Assembly (NCBI RefSeq): GCF_921293095.1
Contig: NC_060249.1
Location: 80,859,907-80,923,906, forward strand
Direction: 5' to 3'
Source: Ischnura elegans
Lineage: Eukaryota; Arthropoda; Insecta; Odonata; Coenagrionidae
DNA: 64,000 bases
In this document: piece by piece, positions 22,437-35,076 of the stretch
How positions within the stretch are numbered: the stretch's first letter is position 1
Layout: each line of letters starts with the position of its first letter
The notes under the pieces: model-generated
Seen by the model: only the letters and a program-made list of their open reading frames with translations
Databases searched by the model: none
Told to the model about the DNA's origin: nothing
Program-made: the position numbers and the translations under genes

Positions 22437-22510
22437 CGGGTGGTGTCCTAAAACCCCATCCACACGCCATTTTAGGCGGCTTGCGGGGTAGTGTGTCGAA
22501 GTAGATATCT
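22437..22510 (+). repeat. dispersed repeat E, copy 2
   Basis: Contains GGTGGTGTCCTAAAACCCC, CACACGCC and TTAGGCGGCTTGCGGGGTAG followed by TGTGTCGAAGTAGATAT. Related to the copies at 17335 and 46925. Confidence 0.5.
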
Positions 22511-22539
22511 TATATACGCACATAAGTAATAGAGAATGT

Positions 22540-22760
22540 TTGCCAGCTTGGAATTACTTCGATTTCGGTCGCAGTAATCGAGGACATAACCTGACGAAAA
22601 AGCGGTGTCTTCCTGTACCCTATCGAGATCCGAGGCAAGATACGTACGCTGCTGCCCAACCATGAGCCCCGAGGGACTTTTTGGAGTGGACGGTGGGAAA
22701 GGTCGCATCGCGGCCTACCCTCTCGCCTCACCTCGCCGAGGGCGGGCGGATGTTCACGGA
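22540..22760. other. GC- and CpG-rich patch
   Basis: Local rise in GC and CpG between the two F repeats. Overlapping open frames on both strands carry no known motif. Confidence 0.3.
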
Positions 22761-23099
22761 ATACTGATGATGGCTGTCATAATCGTATTTTTTATTGCCA
22801 ATTAAAATTCCTTTAATGCCACGGCTCTCGGTAGGGCGATAAGTATGGGAAGGTAGAGGGAGAGAGAGAACTCGAAGTATGGGGGAAACAGAATTATCTT
22901 TATTGCAGAGAGAAAGACGGGGCAGCGTGGGGCGCTGTAAACAGCTTTCGATGGCCTTCCCATCCTTTTTACGGAGACCTTAAAGTTTATAAACAACGAA
23001 ATCACATAAGAGGATGACGCTTTGCATGGGAGATGAGTGACTCTACAGTTAAAAATAAATATACAGCGAACAGATGTCAAATGCGCTTTGAACGTGCAG

Positions 23100-23330
23100 G
23101 TATTTCTTGGCAAACTTTGATACATCTCAATCTCTTCTTTCTCTTTCTCTTCCGACAAAACATGGTTCCCTTGTTTCTTTTTTTCATCGCCGATGATTAC
23201 CGGAGTCCATTCCATCTTAAAAGGTTTTCTTTAAGGCCATGCTGTCTGGTAAAAGCAATTATCACGTTTTTCTCAATCGCTGAACCCAGTTTTCCCAAGC
23301 TTCTCCACGTGCCGCAGCATCGATTTTTTA
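23100..23330 (+). repeat. direct repeat F, copy 2
   Basis: Second copy of the 21968-22190 repeat, with extra T-rich insertions. It ends with CCGCAGCATCGAT, as copy 1 does. Confidence 0.75.
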
Positions 23331-26300
23331 AAGCAAAAACATCATGCTCTTGGTTTTATTTCTTTTTATATACTTCATGCTAATTAGGAGAGTTGCGTTA
23401 CTCTTGTATAAGCTGCAATAATTCGCGACAACTTTATTGGAGAATTGCAGAGCGCATAGCTAAAAAATTGTGCAATTGAGCCAACAACATAATGCTCAGC
23501 ATAATCTTTTATTACAGTATGAACATCCAAATCGGCTTTTAATTAAATCTATTGCTAATTTTAAGTCTGCAGAAGCCATGAATTGCATTCACAGATTGAA
23601 ATTCATTCGTTCGGAAAGGGGGGAAAAATAGTCCGCGAAATTACAGCAGGATGATTCATGCTAATTAAATGTAATCCTACTTAAAAAATAGCTCATGTTC
23701 CCTAATGAACTTACAAATATTTGTCAAGTCATCTTCTTTGGCGTATCATCCACTTTCCTTTCTAAGTATAAATAAATATCGGAAAAATTGAACCAATTGC
23801 TGACATAAATCGATTCAAGGAAATGCAGACGTTAGATATTTCCCGGCTATGATAAGAAAATTGAATATCAGCATTTTGATTGTAATTGGTAACAATACAA
23901 TTTGTTGCATCAAAGTCTATTTTTGTTACTGAGTATCAAAAAGAATTTATAAGAAAATAACAGTTTAATATTCAGAAAGAGGAAACGGAAGCAGAATTAT
24001 TAAAAAATCTTGGAGTTATCTGTTTCTAAATAAAATAGGAAAATCAAAAATGAGAAGGAAAAGTTCAGAAATGTGAGGATTGCCACATTTAGTTTTAGGA
24101 AAAAAGGCAATGATATGCAAAAGTTTTCTAGACAATTGTCAAAGTAGTTTCACCTCATTGTTATTCCAATTATTTTTTTGCAAGTTAAAACATACATAAC
24201 GTTAGCTCACCAAGGTAATAGAAAACCTTTCAATTATGCAAACCAAAATATAACTCGGAATGTCTTTACTTGAGGGATGCTGACGCCTAACAAAGAGCCT
24301 CTTCCTAGAGTCTTTGGTCACGGTTCATGAAACATAAGAGAGAAAGGGACACCGCAACATGCGAATGAGATCCTGATCGAAGCCAGGAGGATGTAGTTGG
24401 ATAGGTGAGAAAGGCGGGACGAAGTTCCCACTATATAGACGGCAAGAGGTAAAGTAATGGAGGAGAACTGGTAGCGATAGGGAGGATGAGACGAAAGGAC
24501 AGAGGCAGGGCAAAAGCCTGGTGAGTGGGGGAATAAGAAGCCGGGCTACCGACAGTAGAGAGAAGACCACTCGGGCCTCTCTCCGCGATAATGATTTTCC
24601 CTCCTCCCTTCGCCTTAGAGAGCGGAAGAGGTTTTTCTTCAGAGAGAGAGAGAGAGAGTTAAAGGGTCCTCAGTGAAGTAATAACAAAGCGGTAACACTC
24701 TCAAAGACTAAAGAGGGGAGGAGTAAAAAAATGCTGACTGTGAAGGTGAAAAATTTTCGAGGGGCGCGGAAAATGGTTCGGACGTTCGAAGAGGGGAAAA
24801 GTGGGAACGTGAGGGATAGGAGGAAGAGGGAGATCTAAAGGTCCTATCGGTGCGGTGGTGGGAAAGCGGAGGAGTAATTGAGCGCTATGGGTAAACGTCC
24901 TGTGCACTTCAACGACGGGCGGAATATGGATGTTTGAATTCGATTGAAAGTTACTGAGACACCTGAGTGAAAGCAAATTTTTAGCTTTGGGAATTTGTAA
25001 TGGAATGTTGATTACTGCAAATGGAAGTGCCCGAAAATTTATTTTATACTCACGGACTGATTCTGTTAAAAAAAACCTTTGCACGTGTCGAATTCACTAT
25101 ACATACATAATCTATCGAAGCGGAAAGCACTTTCAAACACGTTACAAATTTTTTTGGAGCCAGTGAGACCTAATATAGTCTTGCATAGTTTTTAAGGAGC
25201 ATTCAATAACTGGCCCAACACAACAGCAATCGCCAATCAGGCTTTTACAATAAGTATAAAACCTAATGTTACTAATAATTTAGGACCAACCAAATGATTT
25301 AGGAAAATGGTACCACTTTAGTACAATACAAATAAAGCCACCATCTAATTTACATAAAATATCAATTGAATGCCTACATTTCATAAAAAATTGATTATAG
25401 TGAAAATAAGCTGATATTGCCATCCACCGATTCTATTGATACTTTTTGCGAAAGCATGGAATTGCAGAAAAGTCAAGTCTATTCATAGACGATCATAAAT
25501 GAATACATCCATGTCCACTAACGATTATGTTTTGTGCATGACTCGAGCCGTTTCGAAATATATCGCCTAAATGTTGCACTGCGCAACGATTCCTCCGCAA
25601 AATATGACTTAATGAGTTTATAGCAAAATATCACTAAAGTGCAAATAAGTAAATACTTATAAACGCATAGTTAATGCCTAAAAAGGAGTTCTGCACTCCA
25701 AGGAGGGGGATATTGCTAGCTGACTGTAAACTAAAGTAATACCATTTCTTAAGAACTCTTTACCATCATTTTAGCGAGACGCTTTAAGGTGCATAAAGTA
25801 GGTATTTCTTTTAATTATGATGTTGCTGTTGGAATTACGATTACATGAAAATAAAGAGGCATTACCGGCTAATTGACCAATAATGACATTAATAAAATCA
25901 CCACAGCGACAAATGAAAGAGAAACATGAATAATTCGAAAAACGAAGTGAAACATCTCAAAATTCTTTTTTTTCTGGAGAGAAACGAAATAAATGGGAAT
26001 TCGGATGATTAGTTTAAGGAAAAACCAAGTAAATTATTTCCTCAAGAAAACACCACTTTTAAGGGCAGGAAATAAATAACAAAACGATTCGCGTCTTTGA
26101 GCTTTTTGTGAGGGTTTGTGCCCAGTCAATCACCGGCAGGTTTTTCTGTTAATAGCTGGAATTTATGGAGGAAGAAAACAATCAAAATATTTTTAGCAAT
26201 AAAAGCAATTTCACTTTCACGTGCCTTTACTTCCCTCACTTTGTGGTCGCGAGATGTATTCGAAACCACAAGAAAAAAGGAGACAAAAAATGGGGTAAAA

Positions 26301-28606
26301 AAACGAAATTTTATAGCCCATATTAATGCAGCCTCGTCAATTTGGAAAAAAGAATGGAAAAGCGTAAAAATGAGGAAATGAAAAAGATAATAGAATATTT
26401 TTCAAACAGTAAAATAATTTGAAGATGATTATTTGCATCCTGTTATTTAGCCAATGATTTTCGGAAGCCGTCTCATGGTTACACCTATACCTAATTTTTC
26501 AGATAAAACTATTATTTCGACAATATATGACAATTCTGAGAATATTTCCAGAATTGCCTATATAAATTTTATTCATTCCAAAGAATCATGTAAGTGGTGA
26601 ATTATTTTTGGCATTAACGCTCATAAACTTTTCGATAAAACGACATTTATACGTAAATTTCAGTTGTAACAATCACGGCAATGACTATTATTATCCCCGC
26701 AATGCACATATTACTTAACCTTTAAGTATTATAATGTTAGTTTCAGTAGAAAAATATGAAACATACTTTTCCTATGGACCGATAAATAGGGGCACCACTA
26801 TTTCAATGAGGTAATGTTTTTTTCCATTACTGCAAAAGAGGGTATATCTACAGGCTATCAAAGCATTACCACGAAATTAAAAACTTGTTAAATGAACTGA
26901 CTTATTTCTTGGCTCGTAAACCTTCAATTTTTTCATCGACATTACATTACAATAGTTTCCTTAGCATTAATGGTGTTTAAATAATTATATCATCTGTATA
27001 TTTGTAAGGTAAGTAAATACATTGCAGTGACAAAAGACATGAAAATTCAACATCACTATTTGGGTGACTCCAACATTAATGTATCATACACGAATTTGTC
27101 ATCGAAAACACTGAAAACTTATTGTAATTTGTAATAATAACCGTAATAGTTTATGTTTAGCTGGCAATGTACATGAAAAAAACTTCACCGACAATTTTTG
27201 ATTAGTAAAATAATAAATATGGAATAGGTTAAGGAGTAGCTCCTTTGCCGAAAGGATATCGCGCGTGTATTTCCTTAGCGTTTGTAATTGATTCTGCGTA
27301 AGATAAAAAGGTGAGTACACCTCACATTCTCGATATTCAAGAAGTAACTAGTTATAGTTATTTTATGAAAATCAAATCTTTTACCGGTAGACTTTTAAGT
27401 GGAAATTATCGGCACAAACCAGGCGTCCTTACGAACAAAACCATGGAAAAATTAATGCAAACTTAGCCTAAAGTATCTAAAGAAAATGCACCGGTACTCC
27501 ATATCGTATTTTTCTATTCTTTGTTGCAAAGAATGTGGGAGGACAAATTTCCGAATGGTTTTAAATTAAATGTTCTCAGTGAAAAAGTGAGCAGAACCGT
27601 AATTCCCACAGCAGAACTTAGTTCTGACATTTTCAAATGGAAAATATTATCAATTCCATCAGAATAACGTTAAACCACGCTTGGAGGTTAGAATCCACAT
27701 TCAAAATATCAAAGGTATCACTTACAACTGTCACTGATAACATCAGTTAAATGAAGATTTGTATAACTAACTCAATTTTGCAGATTAACACCAGAATATA
27801 TGTTCACCATTCACAGAATAAACATAGCCGATCTTATTTTTTTCGTAGAAATACTCCCAATCTTCATTGATGGCTAATTTAGCAAAGGCACGACAAGGTT
27901 GTTTGATTTTAGGCATCAATCCGAATCAAAACCACACGCAATCAAGGAATATTTGAATGAAAGATGGGTCATTCCCGAGAAGTAAGCAATTGATGAGGCT
28001 CTCTGTACGATATGGAACTCTTCCTCGAAGAACAATACATATTATTGCTGCATAAGGGTTTCAAGAGTGCAAGTAAATGGATCACCGCAGTAGCACTTAA
28101 AAGTGAATAAACTCAAAGCTCACCTCGTTCTGGGCATTACATTAGCACGGCGCAAACCATATTTGCTTATCAGTCTTCCCCAAACGTTTCACACCTGTAG
28201 TATGGGTTCTGAACACGTGAGAATCAATACAAAAACATTTTCCCTATTCGAACAAGCGGATGTGCTAAAGAAGCCTAACTGCTTTTCTTTTTTCTAGGTC
28301 ACGTGCAACGTATTGCTAGGAGCATCAATAACTCACTTCGGTTCAGCACACAGCTTCTAGGGGCAGCTACTGGGATGATTACTCGCTGAAGTTACACTAC
28401 CATGCGAAGGAAAGAAGTGTTTGTTGCATAAACATAACAAGATAAAGTTCAGCAGCGGATTAAGGGAAGTGAGGGTGGCGGCCAAAATAATTATTTATAG
28501 ATACAACCCCTTCTAAAATTTTTGAAAATTTGGTAGGAGTAATATTTCATTGAAGAAAAAAAACTGAGTGAACGCGTAATGCTCGTCTTCCGGCTCACGC
28601 GTCGAG
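23331..28606. other. 5.3 kb without recognised genes
   Basis: AT-rich, with a purine-rich interval (about 24330-24900) that includes a (GA)n run at about 24640-24657. The open frames there reflect composition. Elsewhere I see only short random-looking frames. Confidence 0.5.
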
Positions 28607-28850
28607 CGTTCGGTAACCGAATATAGTCTGAGGTTTCAGGCGATGTGGGGTGGAAACGTGACATAATGAAAATGAAAAAGCAGGAGCAATTTCCACAATT
28701 TTAATAAATATAATTAATTTCCACAAATTTATTAATACTACCGGTTTCGCTTTTCCTGATGATGCTGAAAAGCGAAACCGGTAGTATTAATAAATTTTTA
28801 AATTGTGGAAATTGCTCCTGCTTTTTAATTTTCATTACGTTCGGTAACCG
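28607..28850. mobile_element. Penelope-like terminal hairpin with 13 bp TSD
   Basis: A 13 bp direct repeat, CGTTCGGTAACCG, flanks the insertion (28607-28619 and 28838-28850). Inside, 28664-28837 is an inverted repeat: TAATGAAAATGAAAAAGCAG-type sequence opens it and CTGCTTTTTAATTTTCATTA closes it. The core is a perfect 31 bp stem (28725-28755 and 28767-28797) closed by an 11 nt loop. The loop and right stem spell CTGATGATGCTGAAAAGCGA-AAC, which has the CTGATGA...GAAAC order of a hammerhead ribozyme. Such motifs with ACCGGT-type short stems are known from pseudo-LTRs of Penelope-like elements. No reverse transcriptase is present. Assignment is inference; the inverted structure and flanking repeat are seen directly. 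Confidence 0.6.
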
Positions 28851-30358
28851 GCAATCCCGATCTCATCATTGCGCTTACTTTGCCTCCTTGAATTGATATT
28901 TTATATTAAACTTAAACTGTCCGTTAAAGTTTATAACAATTACAAGTTAATAATATTAGTCTGACTTTTTACCCTTTTTGGAGGAAATTTATCAATTTCC
29001 CTTGACATTTACTCACGTTATATTCCATGAAGTAAGAAATAATGGCCAAAATGAAAGTTTTTGACTTTATTTAAGGTAATTTCTGCCGTAATAGGCAAAT
29101 GTATGGGGTCCTTGTGCCGTGTCTTATTAGGGGGAAGAGGAAAATCTCAGAAATGTAGGCCACAGATTCACGAAATTTTAGAGTATCACTGACTTCAAAA
29201 TAAAATGAAAATTACATGCGTACGACGAAATCATGCCTTCTTCCTCTGGTGGTATTTTTATCGAAAGCCTCGGAGCAACTTTAAAGGATTTTCCATAACT
29301 CACGGGTTTAAACGAATTCATTCATACAGTTTTCCCCAAAGTACTACTTTTATTATATCATACTAAAATTTATTGTTGTCAAGCTGTCTGTACTATCTCA
29401 TTTTCTGATGGTGCTCTGACCTTTTTGTCCTCTCATCGCAGCAGTATTTATAATTAATTACTCAATTCTGACGGAGGGTGATAGAGTGGGTAATCTCGAC
29501 AAGTGTTGCGCGATTTTTTCTACTTTCCATCTTGATATGATAAAATAGAGCCCCTATTTTTGTAACTTGTAATTATGCCGGATGCTGGAGATGCATATAG
29601 TCTACGTGCCACTGCATGTTTTGATCCTCCTTACATCCGGAGATATGGCGTCTTATGCTAGACGCTTTCGTAAAAGTTCTGTTCAATAGCATTGCAATAT
29701 CTTGTTAACTTTTCCGTGAGTTGCAAAAAATTGTATTTCAATCAAATAATTTAGAAGTTAGGACAAATTTGGTCGAAATCGGTGACTCAATGGCCAAAAA
29801 CCTGGTCTAATTTGGATGGAATGACCCACATAGAAATTAGTAAGAACTCTTTTGATGACTTCTATTAGCCAGTATCATTAATAGACTTCGCAAAATGGAG
29901 ATGAAAAAAGTGAATTGCCTCGCGACTATTCGCAGCTACCTAAGGTGGAAAATGGTTTCCATTTCTACCATCGTCTCCCTCAACCGCTTCCGAAGCATTA
30001 TCGCGATCTTCGTAAGGACAGTTGTGGAGAGTTGTTACTTCTCCCTATCCTAACACGCATCGGGAGGAAGGGCGGAGAGAAAAAGAGTGGTGCATCACGA
30101 GTGCAGCCGAGGGAGAGGCATGGAAGGGCATCCGGGCTCATCGTTCGGTCCCCTTGGTGGGGGACCCACCCGCCACACCTCGCCCTTCATCACCATGCGC
30201 GAGGGAATCTCGACAGAGAGGATGGCGGGCGGCAGATCCTTTTGGAATTCAAGCTGTCGGCCGCCATTAAAGATCGAAAATGACATTTAATGGCCTCGTT
30301 GTCTTCCGAATCACGCACTCATTCGCAATGTTGCACTTGCCGGTGATATGTGGCTCTA
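28851..30358. other. unassigned; GC-rich patch at 30050-30280
   Basis: Mostly AT-rich with nothing recognised. At about 30050-30280 GC and CpG rise and four overlapping frames are open, none with a known motif. Confidence 0.4.
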
Positions 30359-30359
30359 A

Positions 30360-30590
30360 AGGCCGTTTTACACGGGGCACGTAATTGCACAAGTGTGTAC
30401 GAAAGCGCAGTAAAAATTACGCGGTGTAAAGCGATGAATTGCCAGAAACGCTTGCGAGTATGCATTTACGTGAGATGGTAAAATAGCCCCTGTTCTATTT
30501 CCGCTCGTACATTCTCGCAAATCCACGCCATAATGAGAAATTAATACAGTTCTAACCTGCGCAATGACGTGCCGCGTGTAAAACGAGCTT
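30360..30590. mobile_element. MITE, family A, copy 2 (~230 bp)
   Basis: The left end is GGCCGTTTTACACGGGGCAC and the reverse-complemented right end is GCTCGTTTTACACGCGGCAC. Internal blocks GCGGTGTAAAGCG-TGAATTG and GATGGTAAAATAGCCCCTGT match copy 1 (245-478) on the opposite strand. The flanking target site is not cleanly duplicated (TAA against TCA), presumably eroded. Confidence 0.7.
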
Positions 30591-32042
30591 CACGCATTTT
30601 GGCTCAATTCGCCCGAGCGCGAACTCTCTCTACTTCATTCCCAGGATATTCGCAGCTTTGCCATCAAGTGGACTTACTTTTCCTTAGAACCATGGTGCTA
30701 CTAGAGTTGTTAATCAGCAACTTGTGTTTCCTATCTTTTTACCTTCAGTCCTGGGGTTTAAAAATAATTCCGTAGCAACTCCTGCTGTATTCTGCAACCA
30801 ATTAATCGTAAGTTTACTTTACAGAGACTCTTCGTAAAATTCACCTTTTTTTCTTCCATTTGTCTTCTTTTTGCCCAGGGTATGGTTGTTCGCGCACGTT
30901 TAATTGTTAAATTTGTTGAATATCCCGATTTAAAATGGCCAATATGAGCTGTATTCGGTGGTTTGAAAGTAAAATAAAAATAATAATTGGCTCGTATGGC
31001 CTTAAAATATTGAACAAACTAATTTAGTTGATATTAATATGTGACTCAATGCCTCTATATTCTTTCCAAGAATATCAAAATTGATGTGGGACTCCGGTGC
31101 ACGGGATTTAGAGAAATGCACGCATTCATTAAGGATAATGTTTACAGATCAGATTCATCCCACTCAGACTTTCAAGGAAAATTGCTACAAATCTTGGGAA
31201 AGGAACCAGTCTTCCTGTCAAAAGTAAAACTTGAACCCTGAAACGTCAACTATATAACCTTCAGGTAGAAAAATTGAAACTGACGAACAATATGAAACTT
31301 CTAATAAAGCTTATAATTCTGTGCTTATCAATATTTACCTATACCTCCATAATCATCATCATAATCTATCTAATCATCATCAATCAAAAAGATGCTTAGA
31401 ATTTCACTGGATATACCTTCTACCACCGATTTTAAGATTCCCTTTCTACATATAAATTTTATCTCTGACGAATATAAATATCGTCTTACGAACTTAAAAG
31501 TGTTTATTAAGGGCACATAAATGTGAGGAAAGTAATAATGCCTCTTTAATAAGCAACTTTGCAATGGGCATCGGTATTAACCTCAAAATTTTCCCTATTC
31601 TTCCATGACATTAAATTTTACCCAAGTCACAATGCCATACCTACCTATACGTACCTACCTAATACCTACTATAAATGGAAAGACATACAAATAGGATTCG
31701 GCGAGATATGGTTTTTTAAATAGAAAATTATGCAAGGATCGAGGATTTAACTTTAAGTGTCGTTATTTAAGCTAATGTAATAACTAGGCAGTTCAAAAAG
31801 GCCTCTTAATAATAGCAAAAAGAGGACCGATGGGACTTAATGGGTATTAATTCACGAATCCTAGACATCACTATATCACGGAATCCTTCCTTTCCGTTAC
31901 TTCGGAGGATTTCACGATTGAATATGAGCAATGCAAAAGGAATTTATGGTTAGCCATATGAATACATACAAATTCACTGGATCGCCTCAATTCCAGGGTG
32001 ATGAGCGATTCCAGCGATCGAGCTCAAGCAGGAAATCTTTGC
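30591..32042. other. unassigned; short simple repeats
   Basis: AT-rich. There is an ATC-type run near 31350-31385 and a TACC-rich stretch near 31635-31675. No coding signal recognised. Confidence 0.5.
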
Positions 32043-32059
32043 TTAACCCTTTCCGCGCG

Positions 32060-32121
32060 GCTGGACGTGAATTCACGTCCAGCGATTCCTAGCTAATGGC
32101 GGCCCGACGTGAATTCACGTC
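32060..32121. repeat. subterminal palindromes, left end of piggyBac
   Basis: A perfect 24 bp palindrome at 32060-32083 (core GGACGTGAATTCACGTCC) is followed by a 16 bp one at 32106-32121 (GACGTGAATTCACGTC). The same core recurs once near the right end. Repeated subterminal sites are likely transposase-binding sites; that role is inferred. Confidence 0.85.
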
Positions 32122-32245
32122 CCATACCCGGCGGCTTTAATAGCGGCACCACTGCGTCCAAGTCGTTCGTAGGGGTTTTTGCGGGCTCACAGCCGTCAGT
32201 TACACTCCTACCATCGCTTGGGGAAGGTCAGTTCTTCTTGCTGGG

Positions 32246-32280
32246 ATGAATATTACGGTCGAAGACGCTTTCACTTGGAG
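32246..32280 (+). other. possible upstream coding exon of the transposase
   Basis: ATG at 32246 opens MNITVEDAFTW and meets a strong donor-like GAG|GTACGT at 32281. An acceptor-like TTTCAG at 34061-34066 precedes the second ATG by one base, and phase is kept across that junction. This predicts a 1.8 kb intron. It is inferred from splice-site appearance only. Confidence 0.35.
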
Positions 32281-33319
32281 GTACGTAAACATTTTTTTTC
32301 CTTGTTCTATTTCATTTTCTGTTGTAAATATGCGTGATTTGCCTTTTATTTACCGAATTGTGTGTTGATGTATGTGTTATAGATATGTATTTTGATAACT
32401 AGGTTTATGTTTTTCAAGTTAAAAGAAAATGAAAATTTTCAGTTAATTTTTTTTTTCGACTTTTACGGCGATAAATTGTCGTTATCCAAAATATTCTTCG
32501 AATATTCCTCACTAACTAGCGATGAAATATGGCGATGAAGCATTGAATGCATTTTTTAATCATTTATTGTGCATAGATCCTATTTTTATTTTAAACACCC
32601 ATGTGCCGTGTATTCATTATTTCTTCTTATTACTCCCTGCACAAGATACTGCAGCAGCAAATAATCGATTGCAGAATTCAGAAGCTGTAAATATCCCGAT
32701 CCTGTGTTTTGATCTTCTTTGTTTCCTTCGTCTCCCTTCAATTTGGGTGAGTCAATGAGTAATTATGTTATACTTTTTTTGCTTCGAAATATTATTTTGC
32801 GAAACGTAGCTATTTTCTATTTTTGCTCAAGTAACATTTTCATTTATTTTATTTTTCAAATGACACTTATACGCTCCAAAATGTTTATATTTAATCCTCG
32901 GACCAGTGCATTACAAATTCATGCATAAATTGTTAATTTTTCTTCGTAAACTCGTTCTATTACTAGTAAGTATAAGCATATAATGCCTTCATTACTGAAG
33001 GATGAAAGTGCTGTTGCTGTTATTTGTGATTAATTACCACTATCATAATGTTGTAAACAAATAAAAGAAACGATATCAAAGAACATTTTGTATTCTTGTT
33101 AAAATTTTGCGGTCCTCGCTTGCTGCGTAACAAAATATCTTTTTTCATTGTGAATGACAATAACTTTGTGTTCTTGGTATCTGCATAATCAGGAAATCAA
33201 GAAAAATAATTATCCGTGGAAGTGTTGTCATTCCCGTTAGAGATTTGGCTGTTCAGGAAAGGATGTTTTGAAAGTTGGAGTTGAAGTGATCGCTAGCAAT
33301 GTCTTTAGTAGTCTTCGAC

Positions 33320-33740
33320 ATTTCACTCTTTTCAGATACCTTTCACTCTCTCCGCATATTCTTTTGTTTGATCAGTTGCCGGGGTGCCGCGCGACCTTCT
33401 TGGCCCTGCTTTCGGAAGTTTCGTAGACACAAAGAGGGTTTATTGCCACGTGAAAAGCATTAGGGATGAGGGTGTTGGGGCGGAAGAACCCTCAAGCAGG
33501 ATGGCGTCAGAGGATATTTTCTTATTATGAAGCAGAGTTCAATGGTCTACCGACTGGCTCGGGGATTCCCTCTGATAATATTTCGGAATGCATTTCATCT
33601 CCCGGCGGTAAATAGCTCTGCCCATGCTCTGTGTAAAACGGGACGGCCGCTGGTCTCCGGGTACCTGCAGGTCCGACCCTTATAATCCTCCGCAGGCAAA
33701 CACCCTACCCCAGCCTATGACAATGGGAGTGGAGTAGATT
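33320..33740. other. GC-richer insert inside the piggyBac leader
   Basis: A segment with more GC than the rest of the leader, containing GGACGGCCGCTGGTCTCCGG and GCAGGTCCGACCC. It may be a nested repeat. I found no ends or homologous copy in this window. Confidence 0.35.
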
Positions 33741-34067
33741 TGAGTTATTCTTCGGTTTTTAATAGCATAGCGATACCAGCTAAATGTTTTCTAATGAATG
33801 CTATACATACCATATTAGAAAGTGTTTTTAAAATGATGGAAAACGACACCAAACTCGCCATAGTTTTTTTTATAAATAAACAAACATCATTTTGCTATTT
33901 TCGCTAATTTATTCATTCATCATTGAACCAATATGTTACTAAAATCAGGTCTTCCTTTTTTTAATCGAGATCTTATAAATAGTGGAAAATTATATTATTA
34001 TCCAAAATGTTTTTTTAGTCCATAAAAGTATGCCATCATACTATGCTTTCATTTATCATGTTTCAGA

Positions 34068-35076
34068 ATGGTTAAAACTCGGGGAGGAAAAAAAAGAGGT
34101 GTGGAGCAATCCACCCTTAGGGAGAGTCCTCAACCCTCGACTTCTCAAGTCAGTCCCCCGCGTACTCCTGATCCTCAGGATATTACGGAGGACATTCCTC
34201 CACCGAAGTCGAGGAGAATGGCAGCTTCGGGAGTAATAACCTCCACGGAGGAACTCCGGAGGCTGCTGACACTGTTGTGAATAAGCTAATGGAGGTTCAC
34301 CTTGATGCTGGCCATTCATTATTTATGGATAACTATTACAACAGCGTCAATTTGGCCCACCAATTACTGGAGCGGAAGACCTATTGTACCGGAACTTTGA
34401 GAACTAACCGAAAGGGTAATCCTCCCCAAATTAATTCAAAAACATTTAAGAAGGGGGAAGTTGTGAATGCCTACACTGATGACAGTGTCTGCGTCATGAA
34501 GTGGAAAGACAAGAGAGAAGTACTGATGATCAGTTCGCAGTATAGCGGCGAAATGATCGATGTCCCCCGCCGAAGGGGAGGGGGAACCATTCCCAAACCT
34601 GAGGCAATTGCAAGATACAACGAGGCGATGGGGGGCATTGATCACACTGATCAGATGATGTCCTATTATCCAATTGAGCGAAAAACTCTCAAGTGGTACA
34701 AGAAGTTGGGCATTCACATCTTCCACCTTCTCCTCCTCAATAGCTATTATTTGAATAAGAAATTACATCCCAGATATTCATTTTATGACTTTCGGCTTTC
34801 GGTAATCAAATCTTTACTTTCACCTGATTTCACTCGCCCTTCAGGCCCTTCCCCATCAGTCCCTTCCAGAGGCGTAGGATTATCAAGGCATTTCCCTCAC
34901 ACCCTTCCAATTGACGAAAAAAGCAAGAGAAACAGAACGGTGCAAAGAAGGTGCCGGGAATGCAGGAGAAGGGGATAAGAAAAGACACAACGTTCTTTTG
35001 CCCTGCTTGCGAGGGACACCCTCCCCTCGGCGTCGACACATGTTTCATGGCTTTCCATGAAAATATGCGATTGTAA
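34068..35076 (+). pseudogene. piggyBac-like transposase, internally deleted
   Basis: The first frame (34068-34280) gives a charged, Pro/Ser-rich N-terminus starting MVKTRGGKKRGVEQS. The main frame runs on from about 34229 in another phase to TAA at 34976-34978. It contains LFMDNYYNSV, with the second catalytic Asp at about 34328-34330, and YNEAMGGIDHTDQMM, with the third Asp at 34640-34642, then KWYKKLGIHIFHLLLLNSYY. This is the C-terminal half of the DDE_Tnp_1_7 (piggyBac) catalytic domain. The first catalytic Asp and some 250 residues between the two frames are missing relative to the usual ~550-600 aa. The Cys-rich C-terminal domain begins (CREC) but is cut by a frameshift in a GGGG run near 34972; the rest (FFCPAC, DTCFMAFH) follows in a shifted frame to a stop at 35074-35076. 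Non-functional. Confidence 0.88.
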
